Assembly: GCA_900472575.1 (NCBI GenBank)
Contig: UCIV01000005.1
Span: 124,001 to 188,000, forward strand
Direction: 5' to 3'
DNA from: Hyphomicrobiales bacterium
GTDB lineage: Bacteria; Pseudomonadota; Alphaproteobacteria; Rhizobiales; Rhizobiaceae
DNA length: 64,000 nt
Part shown: one piece after another, positions 61,735 through 64,000 of the stretch
Position numbering within the stretch: the stretch's first letter is position 1
Layout of the letters: each line of letters opens with the position of its first letter
The notes under the pieces: generated by a model
Told to the model about the DNA's origin: nothing
Database searches by the model: none
The model's input: only the letters and a program-made list of their open reading frames with translations
Translations under genes and position numbers: made by a program

Positions 61735-62004
61735 ATGCGTCTTTCCCGAATTCTCATCCCCTCGGCACTGCTTCTCATTCTGGCCTCGTGCCAGACGATG
61801 ACACCGGAGGAGCGGCGAGCGGCCGACGAGCGCACCTGCGCAGGCTACGGTTTTCGCGCCAAAACGGATGCCATGGCGCGATGCCTGCTCGATATCGAAC
61901 TCGACCGACGCGCACAGACCCGCTCGATGATGGAACGCAACGACCAGATGTTCTGGCACTCACCGATCGTGGTCGAACGGCGCGTGATCGTTCACAGACC
62001 GTAA
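61735..62004 (+). CDS. Small putative lipoprotein
   Basis: The 89-residue protein starts MRLSRILIPSALLLILASC, a signal peptide with lipobox LASC and lipidated Cys19. The mature part is short, basic and acidic in turns (MTPEERRAADERTCAGYGF, then AMARCLLDIELDRR). Two further cysteines could pair. GGAG lies 7 bases before the ATG at 61735; an ATG six bases earlier is too close to it. The function is unknown. The stop is 6 bases from the convergent VOC gene stop. Confidence 0.78.
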   Translation: MRLSRILIPSALLLILASCQTMTPEERRAADERTCAGYGFRAKTDAMARCLLDIELDRRAQTRSMMERNDQMFWHSPIVVERRVIVHRP

Positions 62005-62010
62005 GACCCG

Positions 62011-62370
62011 CTACTGCCTGTACTGCAGCTCTATCCTGATGCCTTCGGGGCCATAGACGAATATCTGACCGATACCTGCCCCCGGTATCTCATCGTGTTC
62101 GAGACGATAACCGGTCGCCGTCGCCCGGCTGATCGCATCGTTCCGATCGAAAAAGGCGAAGGCTGCGTGGTTGAGCATGCCTTGCGGAAAATCCTCCGGG
62201 CGCTCCACGACATTCAGATGGATGGCCGGATGGCCTTCGAGATAGAGCCAGTGGCCCGGCATGCTGAAAGGCGGGCGATACCCCTCCTCCACGCCAAGAA
62301 GCGTCGTCAAAAAATCGATCATCACAGCCGCATCGCGGGTGTGGATGTTGACATGATCGAGATTCGGCAT
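62011..62370 (-). CDS. VOC (glyoxalase/bleomycin resistance-like) family protein
   Basis: The 119-residue protein is a single VOC unit: LDHVNIHTRDAAVMIDF at the N-terminus with a metal-type His6, then GHWLYLEGHPAIHLNVVE (a second His), FAFFDRNDAISRATATG, and FVYGPEGIRIELQYRQ with a terminal Glu. It probably binds a divalent metal and acts on a small substrate as a dimer. A GGGGAGGGG site precedes the ATG. Substrate unknown. Confidence 0.88.
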   Translation of the reverse strand: MPNLDHVNIHTRDAAVMIDFLTTLLGVEEGYRPPFSMPGHWLYLEGHPAIHLNVVERPEDFPQGMLNHAAFAFFDRNDAISRATATGYRLEHDEIPGAGIGQIFVYGPEGIRIELQYRQ

Positions 62371-62439
62371 CGTCCCCTCCCCAGGTTTTCCGCCAGGGGC
62401 ATACTAACATGAACGGCCAAGTTCACGCCATCCTGAGCG

Positions 62440-62457
62440 CCCTTCACGGCTGAAGGG
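62440..62457 (-). terminator. Hairpin immediately behind the ppdK stop
   Basis: CCCTTCA (62440-62446) and TGAAGGG (62451-62457) form a perfect 7-bp stem with a 4-base loop, adjoining the TGA stop of ppdK (62458-62460). There is no T-tract downstream on the minus strand, so it may be an mRNA 3' stabiliser rather than a full intrinsic terminator. Confidence 0.4.
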
Positions 62458-64000
62458 TCAGGCGTTGCGCTTGGCGATAGCGGCCTGGGCTGCAGCGAGG
62501 CGCGCCACCGGCACACGGAAGGGCGAGCAGGACACATAGTCTAGATCGGCGTTTTCGCAGAAATGGATCGATGCCGGATCCCCGCCATGTTCGCCGCAAA
62601 TACCCATCTTGAGATCAGGCTTGGTTCTGCGGCCGCGCTCGGCGGCAATCTGGATCAGTTCGCCGACGCCATCGAAATCCAGCGAGACGAAGGGGTCGTG
62701 CTCGATGATCCCTTTTCGCTGATAGGTCGGGATGAAGGTTGCTGCGTCATCGCGCGACATGCCGAATGTGGTCTGGGTCAGGTCGTTGGTACCGAAGGAG
62801 AAGAACTCGGCGGTTTCGGCAATGACATGGGCGCGGATCGCGGCACGCGGCAGCTCGATCATCGTGCCGGCCAGATAACCGATCTCCATGCCGGTCTCTT
62901 TCCAGACATCGCGGGCAACGGCATCGATGACGCCCTTGACGTAATCGAGCTCTGCCCGGAGGCTGACCAGCGGTACCAGTATCTCCAGCTCCACCGGCTC
63001 GCCGGTCGCCTTGGCCGCTTCGGTTGCGGCCTCGAAAATGGCTCGCGCCTGCATTTCGGCGATCTCCGGATAGGAGATTGCAAGGCGACAGCCGCGATGG
63101 CCGAGCATCGGGTTGAATTCGTGGATCGCATCGATGCGGCGGGCAAGAAAATCGGCGGACATGCCCATCGCACGCGCGACATCGTCGATCTCGGCTTCCG
63201 TCTTGGGCAGGAATTCATGCAGCGGCGGATCGAGCAGGCGGATGGTTACCGGCAGGCCGTGCATGATGGTGAAAAGCTCAGTGAAATCCGAACGTTGCAG
63301 CGGCAAGAGTTTTGCCAGAGCAGCACGGCGCGCCGCCTCGTCTTCGGCAAGGATCATCTCGCGCATCGCGTGGATGCGGTCACCTTCGAAGAACATGTGT
63401 TCGGTACGGCAAAGACCGATACCTTCCGCCCCGAAGGAGCGGGCCGAGCGCGCATCCTGAGGGGTGTCGGCATTGGTGCGGACCTGCATCCGGCGCGCCC
63501 TGTCGGCCCAGGCCATCAGCTTTCCGAAGTCACCGGAGAGTTCCGGCTGCTGCATGGCGACGCGGCCCTTGAGGATCTGACCTGATGAACCGTCAACGGT
63601 AACGATATCGCCTTTTCTGAGCGTCACGCCGCCGGCTCCGGTCAGGGTTTCGTTGCGCAGATCGACCCGCATCGAGCCCGCGCCGACGACGCAGGGGATA
63701 CCCATGCCGCGCGCAACGACCGCCGCATGGCTGGTCATGCCGCCGCGTGTCGTCAGGATCGCTTCTGCCGCATGCATGCCGTGAATGTCTTCCGGGCTGG
63801 TCTCGATGCGCACGAGCACGACACGTTTTCCTTCGGCTTCCGCCGCGACCGCCTGTTCAGCGGTGAAAACGATCTCGCCGGTCGCCGCCCCCGGCGAGGC
63901 GGGAAGGCCGGAGCCGATCTGGTGGCGGGGGACGCGCGGATCGATGGTCGGATGCAGAAGCTGATCCAGCGACGGCGGGTCGATGCGACAGACCGCCTGT
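62458..64000 (-). CDS. ppdK: Pyruvate phosphate dikinase, C-terminal part (5' end outside window)
   Basis: The frame is open from the right edge to the TGA at 62458-62460, about 513 residues. It includes the phosphohistidine domain (GLPASPGAATGEIVF, then the swivelling GGMTSHAAVVARGMGIPCVVG with the phosphorylated His). The PEP/pyruvate-binding TIM barrel follows (RTEHMFF, DPPLHEFLP, GHRGCRL, SFGTNDLTQTTFG, and CGEHGGDP near the end). PpdK interconverts pyruvate, ATP and phosphate with PEP, AMP and PPi, and in rhizobia supports growth on C4 acids. The ATP-grasp domain lies beyond the window. Confidence 0.95.
   Translation of the reverse strand, partial: QAVCRIDPPSLDQLLHPTIDPRVPRHQIGSGLPASPGAATGEIVFTAEQAVAAEAEGKRVVLVRIETSPEDIHGMHAAEAILTTRGGMTSHAAVVARGMGIPCVVGAGSMRVDLRNETLTGAGGVTLRKGDIVTVDGSSGQILKGRVAMQQPELSGDFGKLMAWADRARRMQVRTNADTPQDARSARSFGAEGIGLCRTEHMFFEGDRIHAMREMILAEDEAARRAALAKLLPLQRSDFTELFTIMHGLPVTIRLLDPPLHEFLPKTEAEIDDVARAMGMSADFLARRIDAIHEFNPMLGHRGCRLAISYPEIAEMQARAIFEAATEAAKATGEPVELEILVPLVSLRAELDYVKGVIDAVARDVWKETGMEIGYLAGTMIELPRAAIRAHVIAETAEFFSFGTNDLTQTTFGMSRDDAATFIPTYQRKGIIEHDPFVSLDFDGVGELIQIAAERGRRTKPDLKMGICGEHGGDPASIHFCENADLDYVSCSPFRVPVARLAAAQAAIAKRNA

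Noticed and set aside
1-64000. CRISPR array, insertion sequence or prophage
   Set aside because: No regularly spaced repeats, no transposase or phage structural genes and no terminal inverted repeats with target duplications were seen.

Overview
The window looks like a chromosomal segment of a Rhizobiaceae alphaproteobacterium (Rhizobium/Neorhizobium/Agrobacterium group). The signs are a choline-sulfatase-type betC-betB-betA set, an AcvB/AtvA virulence-factor homologue beside an LpiA-type lysyl-phosphatidylglycerol synthase domain, a rhizobial-type L-asparaginase, an APS-reducing cysH-cysD-cysN operon, ExoY/ExoF-like exopolysaccharide genes, a TIGR03808-type repeat protein, and copies of a palindromic intergenic element resembling rhizobial RIME repeats. 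Assignments come from reading the translated sequence by eye; no database search was run.

Layout. 1-10 kb: end of a beta-helix repeat protein, a ParD/ParE toxin-antitoxin pair, two glutathione S-transferases around a LysR regulator, an asparaginase, a DUF3750 protein, a DUF1127 micro-protein, a 24-codon candidate gene, a quinone oxidoreductase and an EAL-CBS-GGDEF protein. 10.4-15.6 kb: choline-O-sulfate to betaine (betC, betB, betA), interrupted by a small antisense gene and lacking an adjacent betI. 15.6-20.2 kb: a cytoplasmic-looking subtilase with a small partner of propeptide-like topology, then a stand-alone lysyl-PG synthase domain coupled to the AcvB hydrolase. 20.4-29.3 kb: sulfur assimilation, with the sulfate ABC importer (sbp-cysT-cysW-cysA), a GNAT enzyme, an Rrf2 regulator and the divergent cysH-cysD-cysN.

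29.9-59.5 kb: a surface polysaccharide locus of about 29 kb lying between tRNA-Pro(CGG) and tRNA-Gln(TTG). It starts with a capsule-type ABC exporter (two equal-length KpsM-like permeases around KpsT and KpsE). It continues with a Wzx/Wzy-type apparatus: an ExoY-like initiating transferase, GT2 and GT4 transferases, a GT4-GT2 fusion, a polysaccharide co-polymerase whose kinase P-loop is degenerate, an ExoF-like outer-membrane export protein, a Tat-exported GH16 glycanase, a Wzy-like polymerase and a Wzx-like flippase. A CDP-glucose-derived branched-sugar cassette (cytidylyltransferase, 3,5-epimerase-like, DUF4910, C-methyltransferase, DUF707, SDR, UGM-like flavoprotein) feeds it. A second UGM-like flavoprotein, a GT4 and a FemAB-like acyltransferase finish the locus. 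Its intergenic stretches are markedly AT-rich compared with the coding DNA.

59.6-64 kb: housekeeping genes (MBL hydrolase, DUF1499 protein, small lipoprotein, VOC protein, and the C-terminal part of pyruvate phosphate dikinase running off the right edge).

No CRISPR array, insertion sequence, integrase or phage gene was seen. The best candidates for something undescribed are the subtilase/partner pair, the double-permease capsule exporter with the pseudo-kinase co-polymerase, the dehydratase-less CDP-sugar cassette, and two tiny genes with their own terminators.
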